A stretch of 64,000 bases of DNA, taken from assembly GCA_034440615.1 (NCBI GenBank), contig JAOTOM010004959.1, positions 62,001-126,000 of the forward strand, written 5' to 3'. The translations under genes and the position numbers were made by a program. Origin of the DNA: Ashinkailepas kermadecensis (Eukaryota > Arthropoda > Thecostraca > Neolepadidae). Shown here in pieces: positions 1 to 13,426 of the stretch. Numbering within the stretch: the stretch's first letter is position 1; each line of letters begins with the position of its first letter. The notes under the pieces were generated by a model that saw only the letters and a program-made list of their open reading frames with translations, searched no databases and was not told the origin of the DNA.

Positions 1-165
1 TCGATATCTTTACTGTGACAGTTGACTTCCGTCCATTCGGGCCGCGAGAGGCTCGGAGTATCCATTGATGTCTGAAGATATGGGATCATGAGGCGTTTCG
101 TGAACAGTTGGGGACTCATTGCCATCAGCACGTCTGTTGCCAGAGCCCTCAGTAAGGTCACTCAC

Positions 166-308
166 GGGCTGTTGGTCATGGAACCACGTGATGCGCGGAG
201 GAGGCTGCCCGGTGACCTTGACCTCCCAGGTCAATGTCTGACCGGGCTTCAACTTGCGAGGTTTCAGAGGTTCTACAATCTCCGGTGGCACACCCTCCAA
301 TGGTTGCT
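166..308 (-). CDS. sls: sls exon: first half of Ig 22, after the PEVK exon
   Basis: Acceptor TTCGCAG before 308, entered in phase 1, so the G left by the previous exon completes a Glu codon. It encodes a proline-rich lead (VPPEIVEPLKPRKLKPG) and the A to C strands of an I-set Ig ending in ITWFHDQQP. The donor CCC|GTGAGT leaves at 166 in phase 0. The second half of the domain should be left of the window or in the last 165 bases. If the donor were not used, the frame would stay open to a stop near position 10. No B-strand cysteine is seen. Confidence 0.75.
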
Positions 309-3300
309 CTGCGAACATGAACAAGGAGGTAAGTCACAAAAGGTCTATGACATTGTGAAATTGACTGGTTATTGAATAGGTCATGGTCTACCAGTCTGGG
401 GGCCACTCGGTGGTGAGCTCTACTGCTGATCGCAAGATCTTGGATTCGATTCCCACGACTGAAGGGATTACCAAGTCCTCACGCGACCAATCAGCGTGAG
501 AGATTAGCGACGTTATATCGCCTAGCTGTCGAGTGTGTCGTAAAAATACACAAGGGGTCTACCTGTCCTAAAACCGAAATAGCCACTCAAGTCACATGGA
601 AAATCACGAACCATTTTGGAGTAGGGTTGCATAAGAGTTAATGTACCCTGTGTGCTGAAAGCACTCAGTACGAAACAAACACAAATCAATACATAATAAG
701 TGGAACAAAGTGCGGAAAGATCATGCACTATTCAAAGTACCTAAATTTCATCATGTGGTAGTTTTTGTGACATCTTTCGAACGCTAGAAGTCTTGGGAAG
801 ACGGCATCTTTAACATTGAATGCGAAAATACTAACATTAACACGCGCACAGGAGGGCCTCTCTCACGACGCGAACCGAATGGGTGCGGATTCCGCCCCGC
901 CCCCCCCCACCCCCTTAGGTCTCTGAGCTTATTGAAACTAGACACGCAAAATTTGGAGGGGGATTACGGCTGTGGTGAACTCTGCAGTATAAATCTTATG
1001 ATCCTAGATCAATGTCTTCAGGGTCAATTGAGGTCGCCCCATCGTCCGGCGCGCCGAACCGCCGCGCCGCCGCGCCGACGAGAACCTCGTGACGTCCAGC
1101 CGGCGGCCAGGCTGTCGACTTTGCACCACCACATCCTATATTTACCAACTGATTACAATGTTGTACTGCGATGCGCTTGTTAATTTGCAGCAACGTCACA
1201 AGATTTAATTACAATATTCCAGCGGGTTTATGAGAGAGCTTCGAAAAACAGGAGAGCTGGACGGATTCCCCCTCCCCTCCCCCCCAGCACTTGTGTTGAA
1301 CATTTCAAGCGTAATATGCTTTAGGTATCATCAAATACGCACAACACAACATAATAAAAAACATGCGCCTTCCAAACAAAAAAGGAACCAACACAACCAC
1401 ATTCAAAGAAAAAAATATGTTACGATTCCAATCCCAAAACGCTCGCTTGTAGTGAGTTCAGCAAAACAGTGTCTGAAATAAATATAAATGACGCTAAGGT
1501 GAGATGCGCCAATCCACAGAAATTGGTTGGCATGTCCCAGTAAGGGCAAAACAACATAAATGCGCTTAAAGTTGCTTTGTGCATATAGCACAGCAACACG
1601 AAGAAGCCATTAGAAAGCATAATAACACCCACAATAAGCAGCACAGTCGGTGTATTCAGGCAGTCATGCAAGTATCAGCGCGGATACCTTGTACGACCAG
1701 ATTTGCTGTAGACGTCGCCGAGCCCCCTGAATTGGTTACTTTGCAGGTGAAGTGGCCGATATGTTTTCGGGACACCTTGGTGATCTCTAGAACTGCGGTG
1801 GACTCCGTGCTCCAAGCAGTGATATGCTTAGTAGTTTTTAGGTCCACATTATTGAAGAACCACGAAACTGTGGGCGCTGGCAAGCCCTCGAATTCAACCT
1901 CAAACGCCGCAGTATCGCCCTTAGCGGCCACGGCCGGCTTCATCTTCTTTGTAAAGCGTGGCGGTACAATCTTCTGTGTGCCCGGAGCTGGAAAGAACAC
2001 TAGGCGGTTTTTCTTCGTCTTCGGTTTCACTTGTTGAATTTCATCAGTGGATACCTCGTCTATCAGGACATCTTCGTGGTCTGGTATGTCCTCGTCGTCT
2101 GGGAATTCAACAATTTCAGTGCTTTCTTTAGTTTCGGTTTCCAGTGTTATAATCTCTTCTGTCTCGATCCTTTCGAATGATTCGTCTGCCACAGGCATCT
2201 TCGGCTTCTTGCCCTTAGCTTTCTTGGTAGTCTTAATCTTCTGTTTTACAAATTCCTCTTTGCCAGCATCTTCGAAAGCTTCCTCACCCAGCCCAACTTC
2301 CTCGGGAACAATTTCGAAGTCCTCCGGCGCAAGCTCGAATACATCTTGCATGTCAGCTTCATCTTCTATGTGCACCGGTTGTTGTCCGAGGGGGATCTTA
2401 GGTATTGCCCCCGTCTCTTTGGGATGTTTTGTCTTGGGCTTCGTTTGCATGGGCTCTTCAATGGGTATTTCTTCGGGAGATGCTTTGTGCTCCTGTGGAA
2501 GATCATCCTTGGGAATGTCGGAAACTTCCTCAATCGGTTCTTCTCTGTCTTCTGATGGAAGCTTTTCAGATATAATAGCAGATTCTTCATCAGATGGTAT
2601 AACGGGTTTGGGTGCTTTTGGAATGATCTTCTTCTTTTCTTTCATCCGTGGTTCACCTGAGGAGAGCTCATCCCCCGGACGATCTACTTCCCGAGGAGAC
2701 GTATCGTATGTTTCTTGTCCCATTGGTTCTTTGTCAGGAACTCCTAGAATCAAGTCTGGCGCCATATCATCCTCAATTGGTTCGAGTTCGTCCGCTGGCC
2801 ATTTCCTCGGTATTGGTTTTAATACTATTTCACCTGGAACATCGTCCTTTTTAGGTCCAGGCTTACCAGGCTTCAATCGATATTCCTCGGGCTTTTCCTC
2901 TTCTGGTAGCCTTCCCTTCCCAACATTGAAGCCATCTGTTTCTTCAGGTAGCTTTTGCTCTGGTTGATCGGCCATGGGCCATTTGCCCGTTTCCTGTGGC
3001 TCTTGGTCTTCTTCGTCAGACGGCATGGCTTTGGGTGCCTCTTTCTGCTCTTTCGGTTTCTTTGCTTTCTTAGGTCTCTCCGCAGGGGTGATGTCTGGTT
3101 GGTCCAGTTCAAGACCACCAGGCATTGGAATGTCAGATGGTATAAATGGCTCCACTTCAATAATGGTCTCTTCTTTTTCTTCCACCGGAACCTCCAAGTT
3201 TTCTGTCTCGGGAAGTTTCTTAAGACTAATGTCCTCTATCGTGAAATGTTCAGGTTCATAGTCACTACGTTCTGATGGCTTTAATTTGACATCAGCCCAA

Positions 3301-6300
3301 GGTACTTCTTCAGGTCTCTCTTGTTTGGGTAGTATGGGTTTCTTCTGCTTCTGTACGTCACTAGGTGCTTTTAGTTCTTCCAAGCCCTCCGGAGAAGTTT
3401 GTTTTCTATCTGGGTAATTCAAAAATTCATCGGGAGACATCTCATCAAGAGGCTCTGCTTCTTCGGTGTGGTACGGTTGATCAGGCGCAACCGGTCTTCT
3501 TTTAGGCCTTCTGTGTTTTCGTTTCTCATCACGTGGCTTATCTTGTGGAATCGCGGCCTTCTCCAACTCTGGACTTATCTCCTCACTAGAAGCAGTAGTC
3601 CTTTGGCTTTTCACATCATCTGGAATTACTTGTTCAGGGATTTCTGGTGGTCCTTTAACCATAACATCTGTATCTATGGCTTCCCCTGGAATACGTTTTT
3701 CAGTTGGCTCTTCGTGGTCACGATCACTGTCGTCAAATACTGTGTCATGTGGTACTGGTTGAACATCATCAGGTTCTGTCTTTGATTTTGGCTCCTCGAC
3801 ATATGGCTCCAAAATAGCTTTGCTGTCTTCCACTGGTCCTAATTCGTCGCGAGTAATTTGCTTTGGCTTGTCAAATTCGTCTGGTTCTGCTTCCCGCTTC
3901 TTTGGAATTGGCTTGAGTGAATGCACATCAGGTTTTTCTACCTGGCTCGGTCCAGGTTTACCTGGTTTTAGTCGGTATTGATCAGGGGCTTCTTCTTCTG
4001 GCATTTCTCCCCTACCTAGCTCAACGCCCTTTGGTTCATCGTCCTCATCCTGATCAGTTTGCCCTTTTCTTGTCCATGACGTCTTTTCAGCTGGTTTGTC
4101 AACCGACGTACCGGGAATATCTTCTCCTGGAACAGGCTTGCTTTTTGTTGTCTTCTTGACCTTTTTGACGTCATCAAGTTGCAAGTCTTCGCGCCGATCC
4201 AGCTCAAAGTCATCATGCTGAGGAATGTCTGTTGGCACATATGGCTCTACTTCAATAACCGGCTCTTCTTTTTCCTCCACTGTGACCTCCATTTCCTCCG
4301 TCTCTGGAAGTTTCTTGAGAATGATGTCCTCTACAGTACCATACTCAGGTTCGTACTCATTGGGCTTTGATGGCTTGAGCTTAACATTGGCCCAGGGTAT
4401 TTCTGTTGGTTCGTCCTTCTGGTGTGGCATTGGTTCCCTCTTCTGCTTCTGTACTACGCTAGGTTCTTCTGGGCCTTCTAAGGTTTCAAGCGAATCTAAC
4501 TTTATATCTGCATCGCTCATAAGCTCCACGGGAGATGTGTCATCTACAAGCTGCACATCGTCGCGGTGGTCTTGTTGATCAGTCTCTGCCGGTCTTCTTT
4601 TTGGCCTCTTAGGTTTTCGCTTTGCATCGCGTTCCTTACTCTGTGTAGCTGCAAATACTTTTGCCTCCGGAATCGGCTTTTCCCCAGGAACAATAGTGGG
4701 TTCAGTTTCTGCATCATCTGGAACTTTTTCCTCAGGAAACTCTACCCGTTTTTTAGTTGGAGTAACTGTATCTAGTGCAACGTCTGAAAGATCTTTCTCG
4801 CTCGGTTCAGTAGAAACAGGAACGGTTTCGAGTGTGATTTCATCAGTTACAGATTCGTCAGGTCTTTCTTCTTCTGGTACTTCTTCCTTGTCAAATTTAA
4901 TGACCTTCGGCTTATCCGACTTCTCCTCATCAGTTTTCCCGTCTGCTGGCCATGACAACGTCTCAATGTCTTTGCTATCGAATGCCTGGGGAGCCTTCTG
5001 TTCGGCAATAGGTTCGCGTCCTTCTGGCTTTTTCATCTCTTTAACATCGTCTATTTTCATGTCACTGGGTTCCTCTAGTTCAATGCCAATGTGCTCAGGA
5101 ATCTCTTGTGCAGCAAATGTTTCAACCCCTATGACCGCGTCTTCCTGTTCTTTAACTGGCGCTTCCATTTCTTCCTGCTCTGGTAGCTTCTTGAGCGCCA
5201 CATCATCCACAGTGAAGTGTTGAGGTTCATGTTCAACACGTGTTGATGGCTTGAGCTTTGCGTGGGCCCACGGAACTTCTTGGGGTTCATCTTTCCGGAC
5301 TGGCTTTTTCTTCCTGAGTTGCTCATCATCTTGCAGGGCACGCTCGCCACCTTCATCTTCTCGCGCAGTATCCTGTTTTTCATCTATTTTAATTCCCGGT
5401 GCCCGCTCGTCTTGGGCTTGTTCCATTGTCACATCGTCTAAAGGAACAATTTCAGCATCCGGCTCAGTGCGTCTCGATGGCTTAAGCTTTGGATGAGCCC
5501 ATGGAACCTCGACGGGCTCCTGATGCTGCAGGCTTATCTTCTTATCCAACTTTTCTTCGTCCTGTCCCGATGCTTCTTTTGGCATTGGCTTTGCTTCTGC
5601 ATCCATAGTTCTAGACTTCTTTCCTTTTTTCCTCCCACGTACCCACGGCTGCTGCTCGTCTGACACCTGAGTCACGGGCTGTGCTGTATCTTTTTCTGCA
5701 GTCTCAACAGGTTTTACCTTTTCCCTTGGTTTCCTCGGTACTCGCCAGCTTGGCTGAGTATCTTCCACCGGTTTATTGTCAACAATTTCGAAGGACTCTG
5801 CGCTAGAACTTTTCAAAACATCAATCTTCTCAAAGGAAGACTCACTACTACTCTTCGCAATCGTTTCGGGATGCATATGAAGTTTCAGTGCATGATCATC
5901 AGAAGTATCAACATCCTGTGTTTCTTCTTCCTGGTTTATTATCTCAAAACCATCATCATCTGTGATTGGAGCTTGGTGGTCTTTGCCAGGTTTTAGGGAT
6001 AATTTATCCGGCTTCAGATCCACAGGCTGTAGTTGCGGCTTACCAGATATCTTTTCTCCCGGGTGTGATGGTTTTAATTGCACTTTTCCCACAGCCCAAG
6101 GAACCTCGTGTGCTTTAGGCTCTTTAATGTTCTGGACATCTTCGGTTGAGTGACGATCCAATTGTTCATAGTGGTCACTAGGCAGTTCACCTGCACTAGC
6201 TACCTCGGTCGGCTTGAGATCTACTTTGCCCAGCTCAGGCTTCTCTACCTGCCTGCTCTCTGTTGGTGCAGGCTTCACCTTGTCCTTCCCCCTTGCCCAT

Positions 6301-9300
6301 GGTACCTGTGGCTTTTTCAAATCCGTATCGAAGGTTTTATCTTCGGCGTCAACGTCGTCGGGTACTTCGCTTGGACCAAATGGTTTCTTCATTGGCTTAA
6401 GATCTACTTTACTGGGCTTTAGCTTTTCCACTGGCTTGCTCTCTGTTGGTGTAGGCTTTAGCTTGTCCTTTCCCCTAGCCCATGGTACCTGCGGCTTCTT
6501 CGGCTGTGCTTCCATCGTTTGATCGTCAACGTCAGCGTGATCACTCGGTCCTTGTACGAGGTGCTCATCCACCTTAGATACGGGTTTCAGCCCAACTTGC
6601 TCTATTTTAGGTTTCTCGAACTTCTTTTTGTCAAGCTTATCAAACGGCATGAGCCTGTCTTTGCCGCGTGCCCATGGCACCTGGCCTGCGGTGGGCTCCT
6701 TGGTCTCCGGCTGCACCGCTCGAGGTCCCACGTCCATCGGCAACGAGGGTCGTCTCTCTCCGACGTCACCTTGACGCATGTCGACCGATCGTCGGCGCAG
6801 CACGTCATCGGCGTACTGCGCTACGGGCCTCAGTTCGACGGTGGCCAGCTGCGGCTTCTCGGGTGTCTTCTTCTCGACGACGACGGCCCGCAGCTGCACG
6901 CTGCCGGTTGCCCAGGGCGCCGTGTCTTTGGTGTACTCCACGCGGCCCGACGGACCGCTGATGAGGCCGCGCGCCCACGGCGACGCGTCCAGCAGCTCCT
7001 CGGCGGTGGGCGAGGTGCGGCCGCCGGGCGTCACGTCGCCATCGTCGAACTGGCGGTCGGCGGCCGGCCGCAGCGGCACCTGCTCCAGGCGGGGCCGCTC
7101 CAAGGCGCGCTGCAGCTGCGAGGTCGGCCGCAGACGGACCACCTCGACACTGGCGGCGCGGCCGCGGCCCCACGGCCAGCTGGACTGGTCACGCGGCGAC
7201 ATGGAGCCGCTCCTGGAGTGGCGCCGGCTGCCCGGGTGGCTGGTGTAGCCGGGCAGGCCGTCCGCGTCGGGCGCCAGGAACGCGTACCGCTTGACGCCGT
7301 CCTCGTCGCTGATGCGGATGTGGGAGGCGCGCAGCTCAAAGTCATCGCTCATGGTGTCGTCCCAGTCCTCGACGTGGTGCAGGTCGACGTGGCCCAGCTT
7401 GAACTTGCGGTGCTGGTGGACGATCCTCTCGGCCGGCTTCAGCGCTACCTTGCCCTTGGCCCAGGGCACATCTTCCGGCTGTGCGCGATACTGCGCCGGC
7501 TTTCTTGGGGCTGCCGGCGGCGGCTTGCGGAGTAGGGTCGCGCCCCACCACCTCTTGGCTGTGTTGACCTTGGTACGTGCAGACTGATCGCCAAGTGTGC
7601 CTGTTTGGTCGCCGATCGGTGTGGCCGGTTTTGGAAAGTGAACCAATTCAGGGGGCTGAAGGTCTCGCGGAGGCGAGGCCGGAGTTTTCTCCAAGTGCGG
7701 AAGAACTGGTGTGCGTCCTGAAAGGAGCGTTAACGATGCAGGCAGTTTGCTACGCGACATTTCATGGCATCACAATGCAGTCGACAGGAGTGCTATACTA
7801 GTCACGAGCTGAGGTCGCTCTGACGATGCATTACGTCGGATCTAAGGTAGGCCTAGCTCTCTAATCTACATGATGGACAGGGCTGAAGTTTTACATTGAT
7901 GGGCATAATGCACCTAAGTCGATAGCAGGGCGAGTACACTACGAGACAAACAGACAGATATGGGCAACATATCCGGGAGTGCAATGCGCCTTACGGATAT
8001 TTGTCAGGGTATTGGAAAGACAAGGATGCCAAGACCGGTTTATCAGAGTATGCTTTCATTCATGTTGCCTTTGATATGTCGCTGATTTATTTACGAAGTT
8101 ATTCAACGTAAGTAAACCAAAGTATTATTGCCCTATCGGACTAATTTTTTACTGAAAATATCAGAACGCAGAAAAATGGCCGGGTTTTCAAGTGCAACCA
8201 AGTCAAAATTGAAACATGACCTGACCCGGTCGTCAGGCGACCGCAATCCAACTAAACTGCCAGCTTGTCGAGGAGCCGGGAAAGTCGGGTCCCGGAATAG
8301 CACCACATACCGAGCTGGCTGCCCGGTTGGTGTACGCGGTCGGCGGGCCGTGTCACTGCGCCGGCCGGCGTCGGCACGGTAAGGTGGCGCTCCGGCCGGC
8401 CAGTGTCGCCAGTCCGGGGACTGCCTCCCGCCTGTCGCACCCCACACGGGCCACGACGCGTCAGGGACTTGGATGGCGCCACGACAGGCAGGCTGTTCGG
8501 GCGGCGACGCTCGTGACCGGGCTTGGCGGGTGGCCGGCCGGCAGACTGCGACCCGACCACCCTCAGCCATCAGCTGGCCACGCCGAGCTCGCCGACCGTG
8601 GCGGGCCGGCGGACCTCACCGAGGACGACTGCGGGTCGACAGATCTCACCGAGAACCGCTGGACGTTGCCAGATCTCACCAAGAACCGACGTGTGTCAAG
8701 AGATCTCACTGAGAACCACCGGGTGTCGACAGATATCACCGAGGACCACCGCGTGTCGACAGATAATCAGCGAGAACCTTCGCGTGTCGACAGATAATCA
8801 GCGAGAACTTTCGCGTGTCGACAGATAATCAGCGAGAACCTTCGCGTGTCGACAGATAATCAGCGAGAACCTTCGCGTGTCGACAGATAATCAGCGAGAA
8901 CCGTCGCGTGTCGACAGATAATGAGCAAGAACCGTCGCTTGTCGACAGGTAATCAGCGAGAACCGTCATGTGTCGACAGATAATCAGCGAGAACCGCCGC
9001 ATGTCGACAATGGTATCAGCGGAGAGCCGATGGAAAGTTCCATGGAGCTGATAAAGCGGCGTAGTGTCCGCGAAGTGGCCCACCAGAGTGTGCCTCAGTA
9101 TTATCATACACGATGATGGTGAGAGCAGATTTTAACGCGGTGTGTGCTAGTGTGCGTAATGGTGTAATGGCGGCATTGACGGACAGTGAGGAACATTACA
9201 GGACGGTAAAAGAACAGTGATTGGATGTGATGAATGGCAAAGGTCGGTAAGAAAACAGCGGTGGGAGGTGAGGAACAGTGAAGGTCAGTACAAAGGCAGT

Positions 9301-12300
9301 GGTGAGCAGTGAGATACTGAGAAACAGTGAAAGGATAATATCCGGTGAGATTCAATGAGGGCATTCATGGACGATAAGTGATAACAAGGATCAGTGAGAA
9401 ACAGCGACAAACAGTGAGGGAGAGCGAGGGAAAGTGGTCGACATTGGTAGAAAGTGGTGAACTGTGGTGGACAGTAGAAGACAGTGCTGGAAGAGTGGTG
9501 GGACAGTGGTCGGCAGTGGTGGACAGCGGTGGGACAGTGGTAGACAGTGGTATAAGAATGGCAGGCCAGTGGTGGGCAATGGTGGACAGTGGTGGAAAAG
9601 TAGTGGGACAGTGGTGGAGAGTGGCGAAAAGGTAGTGTGACAGTGGTGGGAAGGTGGTGGGACGGTGGTAGACAGTGGCAGAAAAGTGGTGGGACAGCGG
9701 TGGGCAGAAGTGGGACAATGTGAATGACAGTTGCACCGAATCTGGTCAGAGCCTGAGGTTATATTCCGTAAGCAAGTAGTGCCAACTGTGAAATGACGCA
9801 TGGATCAAACATCCTGTCGCCGAGCTCGCGAGCGTCAAGAGTGATTATGCTTAAGCTGAACTGAATTCAGCTTGACCGCCTGCTACGTGCTGGTTGCAGT
9901 GAGCGTGACTGTCACTTCTGTGCTGTAGTTGCGTGTGCTGCATGGAATGCCCCGAGTGCACCGCGCCAAGGGTGAGCTCGCAAACCATTGCGACCACTTC
10001 GTGGCAGCACGTGACACTCGTTGACAAATTTGTCGCATCGTTTTCATAAATGTGCCGTATTTAAGTCGCACAGCCCACAGTATGACAGTGTATGCAGGAC
10101 GGTTGCCGGATTGTCGCCCCGCGCATGTGTCGCCTGTCACATCGCACACGCGTGTCGCCATAGTGCTGGCAGCGTGCACTGCACACACTGCACGCTGTGT
10201 ATTTCCGTCGGCGCGCTCCGGACAGCTGCCCCGGCCGCTGCCAGCTGCTCCACCCACTGCCAGCGCGCTGACGACACTAGCCAACTGGTCGACCCGAGCT
10301 ACTTTACCAGCATCTGACCGGCCCGTCCCCGCCGTCTGCACCTGCCACTGCCCTCGCCCACCGTCCGAAGCATCGTCGCCCTGCTGGTGCAGTGGCCGCT
10401 GATTGGGGCAGGTATCACAGGACGAGACGTAGCTCTCCGGACGCTCTGCTCCGTGCACTAAGTGGACTGCCCGTTAACTCGGTGCCTTGCTCTGTCCCTC
10501 CGTGCCCTGTAGCTAACTCGCTAGCCATGTGTTGATACAGCTGTCAGCGCCATGTCGGTGTCCTGCCAGGTATGTGATGTCGTATAACGGCGCCATGTCG
10601 GTGTCCTGCCAGGTATGTGATGTCGTATAACGGCGCCATGTCGGTGTCCTGCCAGGTATGTAATGTATGACGGTGCCATGTGAACTACCTGCTAACTATG
10701 TGCTACTATCCCGGCCGTGTGCGTGTTCCGTTAAATATGCACTGGTCACCTGTCACGCCGAATCGTTACCAGTTCCGTTAACGTTGACAGTCCGTTAACA
10801 GTCTGCTGATTAACCAGTCCGCTGACGTATTCCCCGGGGGGAAGGGAGGGATGGCAGGGCGGCGGACAGACGCCGGCTGGACGGCGCAGCGACCTCGCTG
10901 CTGTGAGGCCTTTCCGTCCTTGCGAGACCCTGCGGTTGCACTATATTCGTCCTCCGGTGTTCATGGTGTGCGTGGGCGGCGGTGGCGGCACACCGTAAAC
11001 ATCGGGAGAACACCTGACAGTCCGGGCCGGCGTCCTCGTCCGTCCAGTGGAGCACCAGACGCTGCGGTCCGGCCAGTTCAGCTCAGGCCACCGTGGAACC
11101 CCCTGCGTGCCTCGAACCAGCCGCCGGACACGGCTTTACCCAAGGGATGCTGGTGCCATTGACACGAGGTCGTGTCCGGTGGTGTTCACCCCTATCTCGC
11201 TGGCGTGTCGGCCTCTCAGTACCGCATTGTCCGTGGATGTTTGAGTTGCGATCATAGTGGCAAGTCGAGGGACCACGAGCCAGCTCTGCTGATGGTGTCC
11301 GGACTAGATGTAAGTACGGAATGAGGCTCGTGATACAGCTATGCATCAGATGGTGATGTGTTGTCGCCAGTTGTGTTGCGTCCGCCAGCGGAGTGCAAAA
11401 CAGCATGGATTGTCTGTGTGTTCAGTACTGCATAAATATAATTTCGAAGACCGACACACTTATGTTGTTGTTACAAGCACCAATTCAGCCAATTTTTGTC
11501 TAGTAGTAGGACACGTTCAGTGAGACAAACTCAGGACAACCTTAGCCAATTTCGGATTGGCAGCACCAGGGAAATGTTGGTCTCATTTTTAAATGTTCGA
11601 CAGTACCTACCCGACTTGACAAGGCAGGTCTGAGCAGCACCTGGTGTTACCCGACATGGCCTGCCGGCAATCACTGGGCAGACCTCAGACTCGCTGTCAT
11701 ATCTTGTCGAGCTTCAAAACGTCCTGTGTCTGGCGAATCTTGGTAAGGTTCGTCTAAATAACTTGGTGATGCGGACATATCCTGATAAACCGACCAAACC
11801 TTCCAGGCGTGTCCAAACAAGGTCACTAAGATAATGACGCCGGGAATAAGGTCCGCTCAGTTACTGCCGACAGGTGTTTGTCAGGTGATGTCAGGTGACG
11901 TCAGGTGTTTGCTAGGTGATGTCAGCTGGTTGTCAGATGATTCCAGGTGTAGTGTGCCGCTCAGCCCTGCCTTGCCAAGGAAAGTAGGTAGGCTCTGTCG
12001 AGCATTGGTATATCAGACCCATCTTCCGTTGATACCGCCAATTTGAAATTAGCTAAAGCTGTCCGAAGCGTTTCGTTAACACGCGCGCCGGAGGGTCTAT
12101 CGCATAACGTGCGCCGGATGGGGGCGGGGGGCGGATTCGTTCCCTCTACAATCTCGGGAACTACGGAAGCCAGAAGCACACAATTTGAGGGTAAATTACG
12201 GATGGAGTGACATTGCTTCAGCATAAATGAAATGACCCTAGATCAATACCTTCAGGGTCAAATGAGGTCGAGGTTGGCAGCCTCGTCACCGCATTGACGG

Positions 12301-13347
12301 AACCTTTGTGGCCTTGAACGTTCGCTGGCCGGGCGATCGCTGGTGGCAGCCGGTCGGTCGAATTTGCAACCCCGCAGTTTCTATATCTACCAACAAAGTT
12401 AGAAATTATTTTTGTCTTACGATGCGCTTATCAATATTTAACAAATTCACAGGATTGCATTGTAATACCCCCTCCCGTGTATGCGGTATCGTCGAAACAA
12501 CGGGAGGGGTAGGCGGATTCCGCCCCCTCCCCTCGGGTACGCGTGTTAAGCGTGTCGTACTAAAAGTGTCCTTCTAGATAAAGCTTCGTGAAAACGGCTA
12601 CCGTTTGCAGCAAATGGCAATGCTCAAGTGCATTTTGTTTCGTAATTATTCCGTCCGGTTTACACTCGAACTCGAGATGTGGAATACAAAGCCGGCCCTG
12701 CAGCGACACATATCAACAGACGCTTCCTCTGTGCCGTCTACCTGATGCGCGTGCTCACCTCAAATGTGACTGTGACTCTCAACACATAGCTATCGTCAGC
12801 GCCTGCCGCCTTGTTGTTCGCCCATCGACAGCGCCTGGTGAACATCCCCGTGCCCTCGGCGGCCAACATCCTGCGCCGGTCCCACCGGACCGCCGGCGGA
12901 ACCGTCTGCGTCCGCACCGGAGCCGGCCGGTATATTTGTACGTGACTGGAGAGGGACGCCGCCGACAGCCGACAGCCCATTTGGACCGGCTCCCGGGCGT
13001 GGACGTGCCGCGGCGCTGTCCACGTCTGTCTCGGCCTGGCCGTGCTGGCAGCCGACACCGCTGGCACTCGGCTCACCACCGAGCCGGAGCCCCACTGGCG
13101 GCGCCCCACCCAAAGCACGACTGGGGCTCTGGTGGTGTGCTCTAGTCCCCGGTGGCCTAATCCACAGCAAAGCTTAGCCGCTGCTATGGGGCTCTGGTGG
13201 TGTGCTCTAGTCCCCGGTGGCCTAATCCACAGCAAAGCTTAGCCGCTGCTATTGTTACTTGTTCCGCACCAGGGAATGGGCCCTGGTTGCACTTGGCCTC
13301 GTCCAGGAACAGATTGTGCTCTTACTCTGGTACATCGTTAAGCGTAG

Positions 13348-13426
<79 letters not shown>

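Larger units (their letters stand above)
309..1687 (-). other. Intron with a SINE and a MITE
   Basis: Intron between the PEVK exon and the Ig 22 half exon. It holds a SINE (397-555) and a TTAA-flanked MITE copy (837-1300). The remainder (1301-1687) is AT-rich and I see no gene in it. Confidence 0.75.

Noticed and set aside
2047..2967. Plus-strand frame of 306 codons, Ser-rich
   Set aside because: Antisense shadow of the acidic PEVK-coding exon (GAA/GAG codons read back as TTC/CTC).
7718..7760. ATG at 7760 as the true start of the PEVK reading frame
   Set aside because: A strong acceptor just downstream (ending at 7718) in the phase that fits the exon at 14435 makes an internal exon more likely. 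An internal promoter cannot be fully excluded.
8610..9010. CRISPR-like array
   Set aside because: The 31-bp units are contiguous with no unique spacers, in a eukaryotic intron. It is an ordinary minisatellite.
9883..10458. Minus-strand frame of 191 codons
   Set aside because: No domain pattern, unusual composition for this gene, and no phase-compatible splice sites joining it to sls.
12588..13235. Overlapping frames on both strands in a GC-rich stretch
   Set aside because: No recognisable domains. The frames overlap a 65-bp duplication and show no splice or codon pattern consistent with a gene.
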